DNA of 64,000 bases from Diplonema papillatum (lineage: Eukaryota; Euglenozoa; Diplonemea; Diplonemida; Diplonemidae). Made by a program: the position numbers and the translations under genes. Where the stretch lies: contig JAPJBO010000019.1 in assembly GCA_030068145.1 (NCBI GenBank), positions 124,001 through 188,000 on the forward strand. The letters run 5' to 3'. Shown here in pieces: positions 19,684 through 29,667 of this stretch (positions within the stretch are counted from its first letter, which is position 1; each line of letters begins with the position of its first letter). The notes under the pieces are model-generated. The model ran no database searches and was not told the DNA's origin. It saw only the letters and a program-made list of their open reading frames with translations.

Positions 19684-19771
19684 TAGGAGCGTCCAAACCG
19701 ACCGTGACCGCCAAATCAAGCAAAAACGCCAGATTCCTGGCACGGCGGCCGTTTGTGCACTCTTTTTAGTA

Positions 19772-20110
19772 CTAACAATCTTGCGGGTTGCCCTTCAATG
19801 TGTTGTGCAGGCTAAAAAGACGTCGGCAGCGTGTTTTGGTTGATCAGAATTCCTTACCTGAATATACTCAGGGTAAATACAAGAGGGAAACCGATCACCC
19901 GGCACGCACAAACAAAACGAAGCGCCCGATTCCCAAGTTCCGCTGATGACATGTTAGACCAATTCGTTGCAGAGAGCCCCGAATCGCACGCCAGTCTGCA
20001 GATAACTCTCCTGCTGGCGCCTTAATACAGAAAGAAACAGAAGCAAGCTGCACCCAGCAGCTTAGCGTCCTTATTTTGGCTGCTTTATGCCCTCATTTTG
20101 GTTGCTAGAA
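19772..20110 (+). repeat. Dispersed repeat family C copy and adjoining non-coding DNA
   Basis: 19772-19930 matches 17937-18100 closely, including TACTAACAATC and ACCTGAATATACTCAGGG. From 19930 to the MITE at 20111 I see nothing further. Confidence 0.65.
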
Positions 20111-20369
20111 TGAGCCGGTCCGTCCCTATCTCTTGAAACTGCATCGAAGTGCCTGCCGCTGTTTATCACCGTGAATCACGGTCCACCACGGTCTGTCAGG
20201 TCCATCCCTTGTCCCTAGAGCTGCATCGAATTGCCCGGTGCTGTATTCTTCGGTCCATCACGGTCTATCAAGAGGGATAACAGCGCCGTCGACAATGCAG
20301 ATTGTCGCCACAGATTCTTTGCATTCTAACCCAAACTCACGGTCTATCAAGAGGGGATGGACCGGCTCA
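20111..20369 (+). mobile_element. MITE-A copy 3 (259 bp) with internal expansion
   Basis: Same ends as the 8155 element, flanked by TAGAA on both sides (20106-20110 and 20370-20374), a second clean 5-bp target duplication. About 80 extra bases sit before the right terminal repeat and the CGGTCTATCAAGAGGG end segment is present twice, so the extra DNA may have come from slippage or repair. Confidence 0.85.
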
Positions 20370-20896
20370 TAGAAGAATGCCCGAGAGGCTTGACTTTACT
20401 CAACACGCGTTTGTCTTTTGCAGAAGGCATATTAATACGCGTCGAACGCCCTTCCCGGAGTCAGTTCTGGCTTCCACCGCTTCTTTTGCCGTATCCGGTG
20501 ATTTTACTTGTGACCTGTCATCCTCTTCAACGAAGTGATCGGGTCATTGCACCTGTTGCAGTTTTCTCCGCCAAACTCTGTAAGTTTCCCGGAGACACAA
20601 AAAACTGAAGAAAGCGCGGAAGAAGAGTACGCAAGCAAGTCGCCAGACACCAGAACGACGTAAATTGTTGTCCGCACAATCGCAAACCCTAGCTAGTAGT
20701 AGAGAAACCCGCCTTCGGGTACTCTGTCAAAAAGTCTTTCGGTTCTTCGCTGACGCCCGCCACTGGACCCAGTTACCTGAGCACAACTGGCGGCCTTCTC
20801 GAGTACCCTCAGACCACTTACAAAGAAAACTGACGTGTGTGTGTTGTAGACCTGTTTTCGCGTGGTGCCTCCCTGTGCGAGAGGCGTCCACGACAC

Positions 20897-20900
<4 letters not shown>
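20370..20900. other. Intergenic stretch, no gene recognised
   Basis: No supportable gene. The words ACGTGTGTGTGTTGTAG and CGCGTGGTGCCTCCCTGTGC with GCGAGAGTGCGTCC after the TG tract suggest a partial duplication around the microsatellite. Confidence 0.3.

Positions 20901-20968
<68 letters not shown>
20901..20968 (+). repeat. (GT)n microsatellite, 34 units
   Basis: Uninterrupted GT tract immediately downstream of the 3' end of the minus-strand RNase H gene. Confidence 0.98.
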
Positions 20969-20970
<2 letters not shown>

Positions 20971-21028
20971 AGAACCTATTTTAACGTGGCCCCCCTCTTA
21001 GCGAGAGTGCGTCCACGCGCGGTTTCTT

Positions 21029-22264
21029 CTAGGTTACTGCTGATGCTCCCCCGGGCTGCTGATGGGGGCCTGGAGTTTCGTGCGGGCCGGAGTGGTGCTT
21101 GAGGCAGCATGGTCTTTCTTCCTCCGTCTCTCTGCACCGCTCTAGTCCATGAGGTCGGCAGTGTTCGGCTTCTGGACGTGGGCACTGTCGGCTGCGTCGC
21201 GCGCACACAAGTTCCTTGACTTCTCGTCCGCCCGGGCCCTTCTTCTCCTGGGGTCTAACCGGGCTCCGTGGGGCTTCCCTTCGAGTTCCTTCCCTGCGGT
21301 ATTCGTCGACGTTTTTCGGCCTCGCCCGTCTGGCTCCGGGTTGCGACCATCCTTCGGGGTATGTTTCCTCCGGCTGAAAAGTAGCGGCCCATGCCAGGTG
21401 CTGCGGGAACAGCGGTGTCTCCTCTGCAGAAAAGTGATCGCTTTGTACATGCTCCCTGACACCCAGGATAACGTTCTCGGCCGCTCTCGTGATCTGCGCT
21501 CTGCACGATACTCCCCGCACAATGGTCCCTCCAAGCGACGTGAGTATGGTCGTCGGCGTGTCGAACCCGAAGTGCCATGGCCGTTTCGTCACCTTCGTGT
21601 ATGAGCTTCCCAGCTCAATCAGGCTCAGTGCCTTCCCAAGGAGTGACTTCTGCAACTGTCGCAGCAGCAGCATCTGCTCCTGTCGGGGTGGCCGGCTCCG
21701 CTGCACTACGTCCATCGCCGCGTTGCTGAGCGCGTCCGCATCGCGGTTGCGCTCCCGCCGAACGTGTTCGACTGCCACTTGTAACCGCTGCTGGATGGCG
21801 CTTAAGCGGGTACTTGCGCGGGTGAGCATCGGCCTTAGCTGCTCAGAGCAACTTGTTCGTCGTGTCACTTGGCCCACTGCGAGGGCGGAGTCGCCGCGGA
21901 CCACGCAGCGCACTTCCCGCTCGACTCTTACTTGCTGAAGGAGCTCTAAGCTAGCCAGGAGTCCTTCATACTCCGCGACGTTGTTCGTGCGCACGTTTGG
22001 CAGGGGCAGTACAATCTCCGCTTCTTTCTTGCCGTTCCGGTACAATACAGCCCCTGCTCCCGCTACTGCAAAAGCGGTGCCGTTTCCACGCGCACCTCCG
22101 TCGAAGTACACTGCGATTCCGTCTTCGGCTTCTTCGTCCGGCAGCGTGTCCCGTGCTGTTGTCGGCTTGTTCCTGGGGACTTCGGGTGGCGGGGCGTAGA
22201 ACCGATTCTTTACCGGGGGCAGCTTGCATCCCGTTTCCAACTCAAAGGCTACCGCTAGCTCCAT
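21029..22264 (-). CDS. RNase H-fold protein (RVT_3 type)
   Basis: Residues 50-185 form a ribonuclease H domain, which cuts the RNA strand of RNA:DNA hybrids. The acidic residues are in place: Asp55 in VYFDGGARGNG, Glu98 in TNNVAEYEGL, Asp125 in VRGDSALAVG, and Asp177 in ERNRDADALSNAAM. The pattern is that of the bacterial/plant RNase HI-like RVT_3 group. No reverse transcriptase or integrase is adjacent, so it need not come from a retroelement. The first 48 residues and the C-terminal 220 (Arg/Pro/Glu-rich, low complexity) are not recognised, and the tail may be non-coding read-through. The start at 22264 is the first ATG and abuts a (TG)n tract upstream; a second (GT)n tract lies beyond the 3' end. 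A decayed relative lies at 23965. Confidence 0.8.
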   Translation of the reverse strand: MELAVAFELETGCKLPPVKNRFYAPPPEVPRNKPTTARDTLPDEEAEDGIAVYFDGGARGNGTAFAVAGAGAVLYRNGKKEAEIVLPLPNVRTNNVAEYEGLLASLELLQQVRVEREVRCVVRGDSALAVGQVTRRTSCSEQLRPMLTRASTRLSAIQQRLQVAVEHVRRERNRDADALSNAAMDVVQRSRPPRQEQMLLLRQLQKSLLGKALSLIELGSSYTKVTKRPWHFGFDTPTTILTSLGGTIVRGVSCRAQITRAAENVILGVREHVQSDHFSAEETPLFPQHLAWAATFQPEETYPEGWSQPGARRARPKNVDEYRREGTRREAPRSPVRPQEKKGPGGREVKELVCARRSRQCPRPEAEHCRPHGLERCRETEEERPCCLKHHSGPHETPGPHQQPGGASAVT

Positions 22265-22272
22265 GTAGCTGA

Positions 22273-22273
<1 letters not shown>

Positions 22274-22340
<67 letters not shown>
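22274..22340 (+). repeat. (TG)n microsatellite
   Basis: About 33 TG units, ten bases upstream of the RNase H start codon (on the other strand it reads CA). Same strand orientation as the 20901 tract. Confidence 0.98.
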
Positions 22341-22343
<3 letters not shown>

Positions 22344-22348
22344 GTTGT

Positions 22349-22535
22349 AACGTATCCAACTTACTCTCTTCGTGTTTCTAACGAAGACGCAATTGACATC
22401 GTGCGCCAAATCTACCAGCTGTCTCCATGTCCTGCTTTCCGACAACGTAACCAACTTAGTCTCTTCGTGTTTTCAACGAAGACACAATTGACATCGTGCG
22501 CCAAACCTACCAGCTATCTCCATGTCCTGCTTTCC
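22349..22535 (+). repeat. Tandem duplication, about 94 bp twice
   Basis: Both halves run from CAACTTASTCTCTTCGTGTT through ATTGACATCGTGCGCCAAA to CTCCATGTCCTGCTTTCC with few differences. Non-coding as far as I can see. Confidence 0.85.
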
Positions 22536-23344
22536 AGGATAGCTCCCAAATACCTTTTTCGCCTCTCACATCAGGCCTCATTCATCCAACTCTGAAGCTT
22601 AATATCCCCCTCTGCGGCTGCTTATCCCACTGTGTGGGAGGACCTGGCGGCTGCAGACCGGTCCATAATTAGATTCAGGCAGGAGAAAGCACCATCATTT
22701 TTCCTTTTAGGGTATGCCCGTTTCACCAAGATGATCCTCCCACAAGCCTCCTACGATCACAACTCGTAGCGGCCGTTACCCACCCAGCAACTGGCTTCTT
22801 CTTACCGGAAACTCCCCGGAGAGATGGTCCCTGCACTCTAACTCGTCTCTCTCTCTCTCTCTCTCTTCTTTTTGAAGAAAGCACCGGTTGCACCACCATA
22901 CGGGAAGACCGCCAACCAACACCCCCATTCCGTTTTTAAAGACGCATGTGCCGTTCGTGCCACGGTGCCAAGCCCACCCGTCGTTCCGCAAACTGCCCTT
23001 TTGCGTTTTCCGTATTGTATTCTCACCGGCTTGTCGTTTGCAAGGAAAGGAGCGTGTGCGGTAGATACACTGCAGCAATTTTCTCGTCGTTTGCAAGGAG
23101 AGCAGCGTGTGCGTTAGATACACTGCAGCAACTTTTCTCGAACGACGCCAAAACCCGTGTAGCTGAAGCTTCCCATCAAGTTGGCCGCCGCCGTAGGCCG
23201 CGCAGTCGTGAGAAAGAAGAGGGCCCGCAGCGTTCCATGGCGGCGATCCCCCGCGAGACGAGCGCGCCCGCTGCAGGGCCACCTTCGGCGCCGCCACTCA
23301 CTGTAGCAGGGGGAAATGAGAGCCCCGTCACCGCAAACCGTGGC
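22536..23344. other. Non-coding stretch with CT microsatellite and a 54-bp duplication
   Basis: (CT)n at 22849-22867, preceded by GGTCCCTGCACTCTAAC, a word that recurs at 63920 and, varied, at 26893. At 23034-23143 a unit of about 54 bases (TCGTTTGCAAGGARAGSAGC, then GTGTGCGKTAGATACACTGC) occurs twice in tandem. No gene. Confidence 0.6.
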
Positions 23345-23964
23345 TTTTTAGTACCCACAATCTTGTGGGTTGCCCTTCAATGTATTGTGCAGGCTAAATC
23401 GACGTAGGCAGCGTGTTTTGGTGGTTGATCAGAATTCCTTACCTGAATCGATAAAGTTCGGGGTAGCCGAACAGTAGCAGGATCAAATAGTGGTAGTGTT
23501 TTTAGACAACCAGACGTGTGTCAAATAACTGTTATTATTCGACCCCCCCCTTTAGCTTGCGAACGCGGAAAAGAAGAAAGCCGACGCAACGGGCGGGATG
23601 CAGACCGGGGGATCGTAAACCAACCGCTCGGCAGCGGCTGCGGTGGCAGCAACAACGGCAGCGACATCGACAGCGGCGACGTCGCGAGAACGCACCGAAG
23701 CACCCCACATACAACAATCCATTCCCCGCGCGGGGGAGGATGGCCGTGGAACCCTCCCCCGGGACGACGAAGGCCGGGGAGAGCCGGGGACAGTGAAGGA
23801 ACGAAGCCCGCGAACGGCGGGTGGTGACCCCTCCGAACAGCCTCCCTGGCCCTGGCCCACGCCTGATGCCGCAACCCCTTAACCCGGGCGGCGGTGCTTG
23901 GCATGAGCCAGGAACCTCAAGAGGGGAGCAGCGCGAGAGGCATCATCCACGCTTCAAAGGCCCA
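23345..23964. other. Family C repeat fragment and GC-rich non-coding DNA
   Basis: 23348-23450 matches family C from ACAATCTTGTGGGTTGCCC to TTACCTGAAT. 23540-23900 is GC-rich with open frames in several phases and no recognisable product. Confidence 0.45.
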
Positions 23965-24395
23965 CACACACTGTGGCTGAGTTCACTGGATTGATTGCAG
24001 GGCTGCACCTGCTCACGGGACGACCAAAGCACAGCGGAGGACTGGTGGCGGCCGAGGTGCGAGGTGATTCCAATGTGGTCATAGCGGCCTTGAACGGAAC
24101 GACCGGTCGAACCTGCGCCCATACTACTTGTGTGCAGGCGAAGGCGAGTATGGCCGAATTGGCACCGCGGTAGAGGTTTAACCTGGAGCACGTCGCCCGC
24201 GACAAGAACGTCGACGCTGACGCCCCTCAGCAACTTGGCGATGAACGAGGTGCAGGTATGGCCGAATTGGCACCGCGGTACAGGTTTACCTGGAGCACGT
24301 CGCCCGCGACAAGAACGTTGACGCTGACGCCCTCAGCAACGCGGCGATGAACGAGGTGCAGGCGCAGGTGGTCGGGCAAAATACAACTGTACTGA
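23965..24395 (+). pseudogene. Decayed RNase H-fold gene with a duplicated 3' part
   Basis: The first stretch reads AEFTGLIAGLHLLTG and VRGDSNVVIAALNGT, equivalent to the second and third acidic motifs of RNase H. The last motif occurs twice: at 24182 (LEHVARDKNVDADA, then frameshifted by an extra C) and at 24290 (LEHVARDKNVDADALSNAAM), each preceded by the repeated ATGGCCGAATTGGCACCGCG. The first motif (DGG) is missing. It is therefore a broken copy, on the opposite strand to the intact gene. Confidence 0.75.
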
Positions 24396-24679
24396 GCCAA
24401 TATGAACAGTACAAAGGAACTGCCCTGGCGACAGGGCGACCCTACGGTCGCTGACGAACACAATGACGAGGCTAAGTGGCGTTAAATGAAAACCATGCGG
24501 CAAAACGCCCGTGCCAGACAAAGCTCCGCACAATGAGCAATCATCACGAGCGGGCGGCAGGAGCCTCGGCAGTAACCTAGAAAGGGCGGAAATACTCGAC
24601 GTTGCTGCTTCGACTCCGAATGGAAGGGAGGAAACATAGAGGTAAGGGGCAAATACAATACAAACACAATCTGATTTGT

Positions 24680-24890
24680 TCTTCGCTTACACCACCGTGT
24701 GTTGCTTTCACTCAGGACTTTGACCTGTTGTGTTTGTGTGATTTGTCGTGTCGGGGTAGACCCGCATAACCTCACATCCGTTCAACACGTGCTTCGGTAG
24801 TTACAGCACTTCGGATCCCCTCTGTTCTTTGTCGGGCAGCACCGTCGAGCATTTCCTTTCAAGCTGGCGCTTATGTAAAAAAAAAATGGG
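24680..24890 (-). repeat. Dispersed repeat family B, reversed copy
   Basis: Reverse complement carries GTGGTGTAAGCGAAGAACAA and ACGTGTTGAACGGATGTGAG, as in the 3' half of the copy at 1125. 24396-24680 before it shows nothing assignable. Confidence 0.6.
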
Positions 24891-24904
24891 CTGTATTCCG
24901 CGCA

Positions 24905-25110
24905 GGGCTCTAACACACACACACTACAGTGCGACTTGGGAGGAGGCAGCAGAGTGGAAGGGAAGGGAACAGGAGAAGGGCACAAGCAGTCAGCGATCCC
25001 GACCAGCGGCGAGGCGAGCCGTGAATGCGACAGCGAGATGTGCAAGCATGATGCGCCTCGGTGCAGCGCATGCAAAAGGCGACGGCTACCCCCGGCGACA
25101 TGCTGCAACG
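24905..25110 (+). repeat. Repeat family E, copy 2
   Basis: Second copy of the 18125-18330 block, with a small insertion (GCATGCAAAAGGCGACGG). It again precedes a small membrane protein gene. Confidence 0.75.
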
Positions 25111-25381
25111 AAGCAGGAAGCCTAGTTCAAACAAGGCTGCAGTTCCGAACACCGGCGCGGACACCGCGAGCAGTCCGCAGGAACCTCTATTAATGTCTCA
25201 TGAAAAATGTGCACACTCTGAAAAATGCTAATAAACCACCCGATCTGTGTTGCGTCCCATACAGGATCCGTCGGAAACACTAAACCACGCCAGGACTTCT
25301 TCTCCTCCTCCCACCTATATCGCGCCACACGCTCGCACACACGTACCCACACCCCCACCTTCTCGGCCCGCTTAGTTTAAA

Positions 25382-25633
25382 ATGAACTTCAACTTCCTCG
25401 ACGACCTTGTCTGGTACCACTACGCAGCGGCCGGGGCGTTGGTGTTGCTGCTCGTCCTGATCGTCGGGTTCCTGGTGAAGAGGAGGCGCAACACCGAAGG
25501 CGAGATCACCTGGGACGACATCGCCGCCCTCGACCGTGCGGAGAACGCGCACCAGCCCGCCCCGCACCCGGTCAACCTGAGGGACGGACAGTGCATGCAG
25601 CCGCCGCTACCCATCCTGGAGCACACCATTTGA
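25382..25633 (+). CDS. Small single-pass membrane protein, 83 aa, fourth copy
   Basis: Same protein as at 18815 apart from a Val for Ala in the tail (PHPVNLRDGQ). The upstream block, coding region and about 30 bases beyond the stop match; sequence then diverges at GCAAGGCAAACGAC. Intact reading frame, A-rich start context (TTTAAAATG). Confidence 0.7.
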   Translation: MNFNFLDDLVWYHYAAAGALVLLLVLIVGFLVKRRRNTEGEITWDDIAALDRAENAHQPAPHPVNLRDGQCMQPPLPILEHTI

Positions 25634-26529
25634 GCCACCGCAGGCAGGGGCCCACCGCAAGGCAAACGACCTCTCACCCCTCGCGTGCACGTGCCGACGA
25701 ACGAGGAAGCGTTATTAGCCTTTTAAACCCCTCTCCCTCTCTCCCCCCGTGGAGCCAGGGCATTCGAACTGCTTCGCCTTGGAACAAGCGCTCTTTTTTA
25801 TTCGGTGAGCGAATCTAGGCACACCATTAGAAGACCCCTTTGTCGCGAACTTTGCCGGGGACAGTGTCCCCACGCGTTTTCGTGGACAAAACCGGGGAGC
25901 AAGCAAGGGAAACCGTGCCTAAAACGGAATCAGCCAAGGTCCTTCTCCAGGTGGATTCGTGTGGCATGGCTTGCTGTTCGAATTTGGGGCCCGTTCTCTT
26001 TTTCTTTCTCACTGTGACTCTCTTGCAGGTGAGAGAGCATGAGAGAAGGCTGGCGCTGGTCTTGCTTCGTATTGCGTGACTCGCCGTTCCGTGTCTCTTG
26101 CACCGGCGCGAGATCGCAGCGCAAGGCAAAATCTCTGCACTGCGACGACAACAGGAAGAAAGCCCCCACCCTTGGGCGCGCCTGCAACATAGCCTAGTAG
26201 ACGGAAGGTTCCGCAGACCAGAGTTGCAGCCTGATACGTCCAACGAGTACCTTACCGCCTTGCCCTGCAACGCGGCAAAGTGGTCAGGCCTTTGTTCGCG
26301 GCACGTCTACTAGATATTGCCGGCTCCCACCGACCCGCCACCTTCCCTCTCACCCTCCCCTGTAGTCACACCGTTAGAATACTTCGTCCAGGGTGCCTCC
26401 TAACCCAGTTGTTTTTAATCCAAAACGAAGCGAAAAAAAAAAAGGCCGCTCTCACCTGCGTCTTGAGAAAAAAATTGCTCGCAACCTCTCTGTGGTCCGG
26501 GGTCTCGCCGCCTTCAGGAGTACTTCACG
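25634..26529. other. Intergenic stretch, no gene recognised
   Basis: Nearly 0.9 kb with no assignable feature; A-run at 26433-26443. Confidence 0.35.
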
Positions 26530-26830
26530 ACTGTAACTGTTCTCAGGTCCCAATATTCGTTCCAACGGGCAGCATCCTTCGATGCTGCGTACATGGCCCC
26601 GCTTAAAACATTAAACTGAGACCCCAGAGTTGATCCCAGCCTTCTGAATACCAGCAGTACGCTGATGCCCGGCAAACTGGGCCACCTTGCAACCTGAGCT
26701 CTGGATCCAACTACGAGCTGTTTAAACAGCAGCAGCATTAATATACGCTATTGGTGCTGGAATTACCAGCGGGTGCTGGCACCAGACTTGTCCACCAATT
26801 GTGGGTTCCCTGGAGTGTGCACCTGCATGG
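26530..26830 (-). rRNA. Degenerate small-subunit (18S) rRNA fragment
   Basis: On the minus strand the order of SSU rRNA landmarks is preserved: CAATTGGTGGACAAGTCTGG, TGCCAGCAcccGCtGGTAAT, TCCAGCACCAATAGCGTATA, TTAATGCTGC, AACAGCTCGTAGTTGGATC, a variable V4-like stretch, then AATGTTTTAAGCGGGGCC. Several universally conserved bases are changed (the 530-loop region reads CAGCACCCGCTGGTAA instead of CAGCAGCCGCGGTAA), so this is a pseudogene fragment of about 300 bases, not a working gene. Confidence 0.8.
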
Positions 26831-27964
26831 TGGACTCCAGCCTCAGAAGCCGGGGAGTAGTGGCCATCCGAGGATTCCCCCCAGGGATTCCTCTGCACTC
26901 TAGGTTGTCTCTTTCTCTCTCAAGCACTGCATGAGCCGCGCGCTTTTGCTTCGTTTCCCCGCCTTTGTTTTTTTTGCCCCCTGCCCTACCCATCTTTCTG
27001 AGAAGATTTCGGAGTTCACGCCGCATGCTCATGCCACAAGCAAAACCCAGACGAAGCTCGTTACTCACATGCTGTCGGACTGGCCCTGTACAGGGGACCA
27101 GGGCTACTTGAGTGTGTACGTAGACGCAATGTCCACCAAGCAGCCTACCAGCTCACTTGCGCACCCGTAAGTCTGGCGAGTGCCGGCGGGAATCCTTTTT
27201 CCTCAGTCTTTTTTTTTTTTTTTGCTTTTCCGCTTTTTGTCGCTGCTGTAGAACTTCAGTTTTTTCTTGTTTTTTTTACTTTCTCGAAAGTACGCAAACA
27301 CAACTGCAGGGAATAGTTGACGCGACCTCTTGAGTTCGGAGTTGGAAACCCCCTAAAGCAGCACCGACTTTTTCCCTTCGCGACAAAAAGCGAAGGATCA
27401 CAGGCACCCACTCTTTTTATGGTAATAAGCTTGCTTGTCTATATCCAAAATTGTCGAATGGCAGCGTGCTGTGCTCAATCGCTTAAAACCAGGGTTTACC
27501 CACGTACGCACACACAAATGCTCTGTCAAAAGTCCCGGAGTCTCAAGCGAACTTTAACTCTAAAAAAAGAGGCTGCGGCTCAACTATTGTTCCTTGTGAA
27601 GAAACGCTTCGCACTCGTGCTTTACATGCTCGCCCCCCCCCTGTGAACACGGGTTTCCTGTGTGTGTCCTTCGATTTATTCGAGAAATTCGAGCCTGCCG
27701 ACGAGGATCCACCCGGACTCAGAAAGCTGTCTTGGGTTACCAGCCTCAGGCCACTCGTAGAACGCTTCCACGCATGAGCAGGTGAACACGCCGGTGCAAC
27801 AGGCCTTCGTCTCCTTCTTTCCCCAGGCATCTGCGTTTGCCTCCATTTTTTCTCCCGTCCACCAGGCACCCTCCCCTCACACCCCCACCGTTGTCTGCCC
27901 TCTCCTCGTTACACCGGACCCGCAAGACCGCGAAAATTAGCCGGCGGAAAATAGCGCTGTTTTC
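26831..27964. other. Intergenic stretch with homopolymer tracts
   Basis: No gene recognised. T-runs near 27209-27222, and a promoter-like motif TCAAGCGAACTTTAACTCTA at 27541 that resembles the block upstream of the radial spoke gene. Confidence 0.4.
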
Positions 27965-28200
27965 TACTTTTTTTTTTTGTATATAAGCACCTGCTTTGTA
28001 GGAAATACCTGAGGAGGCTGCCAGCTGCAAAAGATCAAAGGTGGTAAATGTGCTGTAGCCCATTCGAAACACAGGTGAATCTGGGTTTAGTGGCGGGCGT
28101 AAGCGTTCAACATAAAAGACCCACTTTGTAGTTGTATTGTCTTCTCCCCCTCTAGCCTCCTTCGAACTGAGCACAAGGCAGTCCCTCGAGTATTTTTTGC
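27965..28200 (+). repeat. Dispersed repeat family B, copy 3
   Basis: Runs from TATAAGCACCTGCTTTGTAG to CCCTCGAGTATTTTTTGCA with the same internal order as the copy at 7255. An A23-type run follows at 28304. Confidence 0.7.
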
Positions 28201-28869
28201 AATTCCCAGTTACTACCCCCCCCCTCAGAGAGAGCAGCTACTTGTTGCAGCTGAACAGGGAACGCTGGGCCCTGAACGCGTACAGGGTCAAATATCGCAC
28301 AAACCAAAAAAAAAAAAAAAAAAAAAACCCTTGCCGTAATTTATTCCCGTGAAGAAAAAGCGCTGTTTCCACATTTCTTTTTCTGTTTGACCGCAAACAT
28401 TTGCAGTCGAGCTACGCCGCCATCGGGTGGGGGGTTGCACACCCGTGGTTAGTCCACGGTGTAACGGCTTTCTTAACTCCAGTTTTTTAACCACTTCTTT
28501 GTCAGTACCCCCGCCCCCCAGATCCCCATCTTGTGTCCACCTTCGTTCTTCTCCTCTTAGATTGCAAACAGTTCCATACAGAGTCTTTGCCTTTTCTTGA
28601 GTATGGTTGGTCGCATCGGGTTGCTCTACCCGAGGCTCCGCGCGTCGTGTAGCACAGCGCACGGAAGGGCAATAGAATATGATGCTCCTAAATTCACTAG
28701 GGCCGCACGCGCACTACACTGCCACGTCGAACGAGTTTTGAGAGCCTTCGGGCTTACCTATCTTGAGAGGATGGCGAGCCGCAGTTCTGTGACGGACGGA
28801 TTGCCATGGGAGAGGAGGAGGAATAGTGGTTGCCTTAGGACACCTGCGTTAATGTGTAACAGATGTGCC
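28201..28869. other. Intergenic stretch, no gene recognised
   Basis: Contains the long A tract at 28304-28326; otherwise nothing assignable. Confidence 0.35.
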
Positions 28870-29110
28870 GCCCCAGCCAAACTCCCCGAAAGCCGCAGAA
28901 GAAGGCGCCGAAGGACAGCACCAGAAGCGGAGGAGGAAGAGCCCGAGAACAAAAGGGTAGTAAAAAGTGTTCCGGGGGTTCGTGGATTCCAATACCTATG
29001 CAGAAACTCTTCGGTATCGAGTCGCAGAAAGACACACCCACAAGCACACGTACTGCCACTATCGCAGATACGATACGCACACTAGTATACGATACCTCAA
29101 AGAACCTTTA
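28870..29110 (+). pseudogene. Radial spoke gene fragment A (internal piece plus tail)
   Basis: CCGAAAGCCGCAGAAGAAGG and CGCCGAAGGACA match codons for PKPQKKAPKD of the gene at 29779; then GAGGAGGAAGAGCCCGAG and a non-coding tail (AGTAAAAAGTGTTC and AATACCTATGCAGAAACTCT) that is repeated after fragment B. No start codon. Confidence 0.7.
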
Positions 29111-29120
29111 CGACAATGGT

Positions 29121-29227
29121 CACCCGGAGACTTCAGAACGTCGGATCTCCAAGAGAACTTACACTCTAAAATCACATTCAACTCAACCAACAGGATGGTG
29201 TGGTAGAGACAAAAAAACGAAGCGAAA
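29121..29227 (+). promoter_or_regulatory. Promoter-like block upstream of the truncated radial spoke copy
   Basis: GGTCACCCGGAGACTT, CCAAGAGAACTTACACTCTA and CACATTCAACTCAACC precede the ATG in the same order as at 29668-29778. The first two motifs recur at 33905-34180 and, varied, at 27541 and 32260. The block is probably part of a transcription start region. Confidence 0.4.
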
Positions 29228-29600
29228 ATGGCCGACGAAAAGTTCCTGACGTCCGAGCTTGCGATACAGCTCAGCGACATCCTCGCCACGGTCATCACGG
29301 AGAAGCCGAATGACGCGCTGGGCCTCTTCGAGTCGCTCGCGGTCTTCAGCCGCACGGGGAAGATGGTCCCCGACGACGACCCGACCGTCTTCCTAGGCGA
29401 AGAGTCCGTTTCGAAGGCGGCCATCACCCCGGAGCAGATGCGGTAGAAGGAGAGCCAGAACCGGAGGAGGAAGACCCCGAGGACAAAAAGGGGAGTAAAA
29501 AGTGTTCAATTCAGTCGGGGGGTTCCAATACCCACGCAGAAACTCTCCGGCACCGAGTCACTAGAAGGCAACAAAGACCACACCCACAAGCACACGTACT
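29228..29600 (+). pseudogene. Truncated 5' copy of the radial spoke head gene
   Basis: The first 72 codons are identical to the gene at 29779 (MADEKFLTSELAIQLSDILA to PEQMR), then a stop follows directly because an internal deletion joins ATGCGG to AAGGAGAGCCAGAACCGGAG (codons for the acidic EPEPEEE region). The AGTAAAAAGTGTTC tail follows. No spoke-head domain remains. Confidence 0.8.
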
Positions 29601-29667
29601 GCCACTACCGCAGGTACGATACGCACACTAGTATACGATACCTCAAAGGAACCTTTACGACAATAAA

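Noticed and set aside
21142..21604. Alternative frames over the 3' part of the RNase H gene
   Set aside because: They overlap the Arg/Pro-rich tail in other phases and show no domain; kept only as a caution that the tail itself may not be coding.
23521..23904. GC-rich frames on both strands around 23.6 kb
   Set aside because: Open in several phases at once because of base composition; no start context, no family resemblance.
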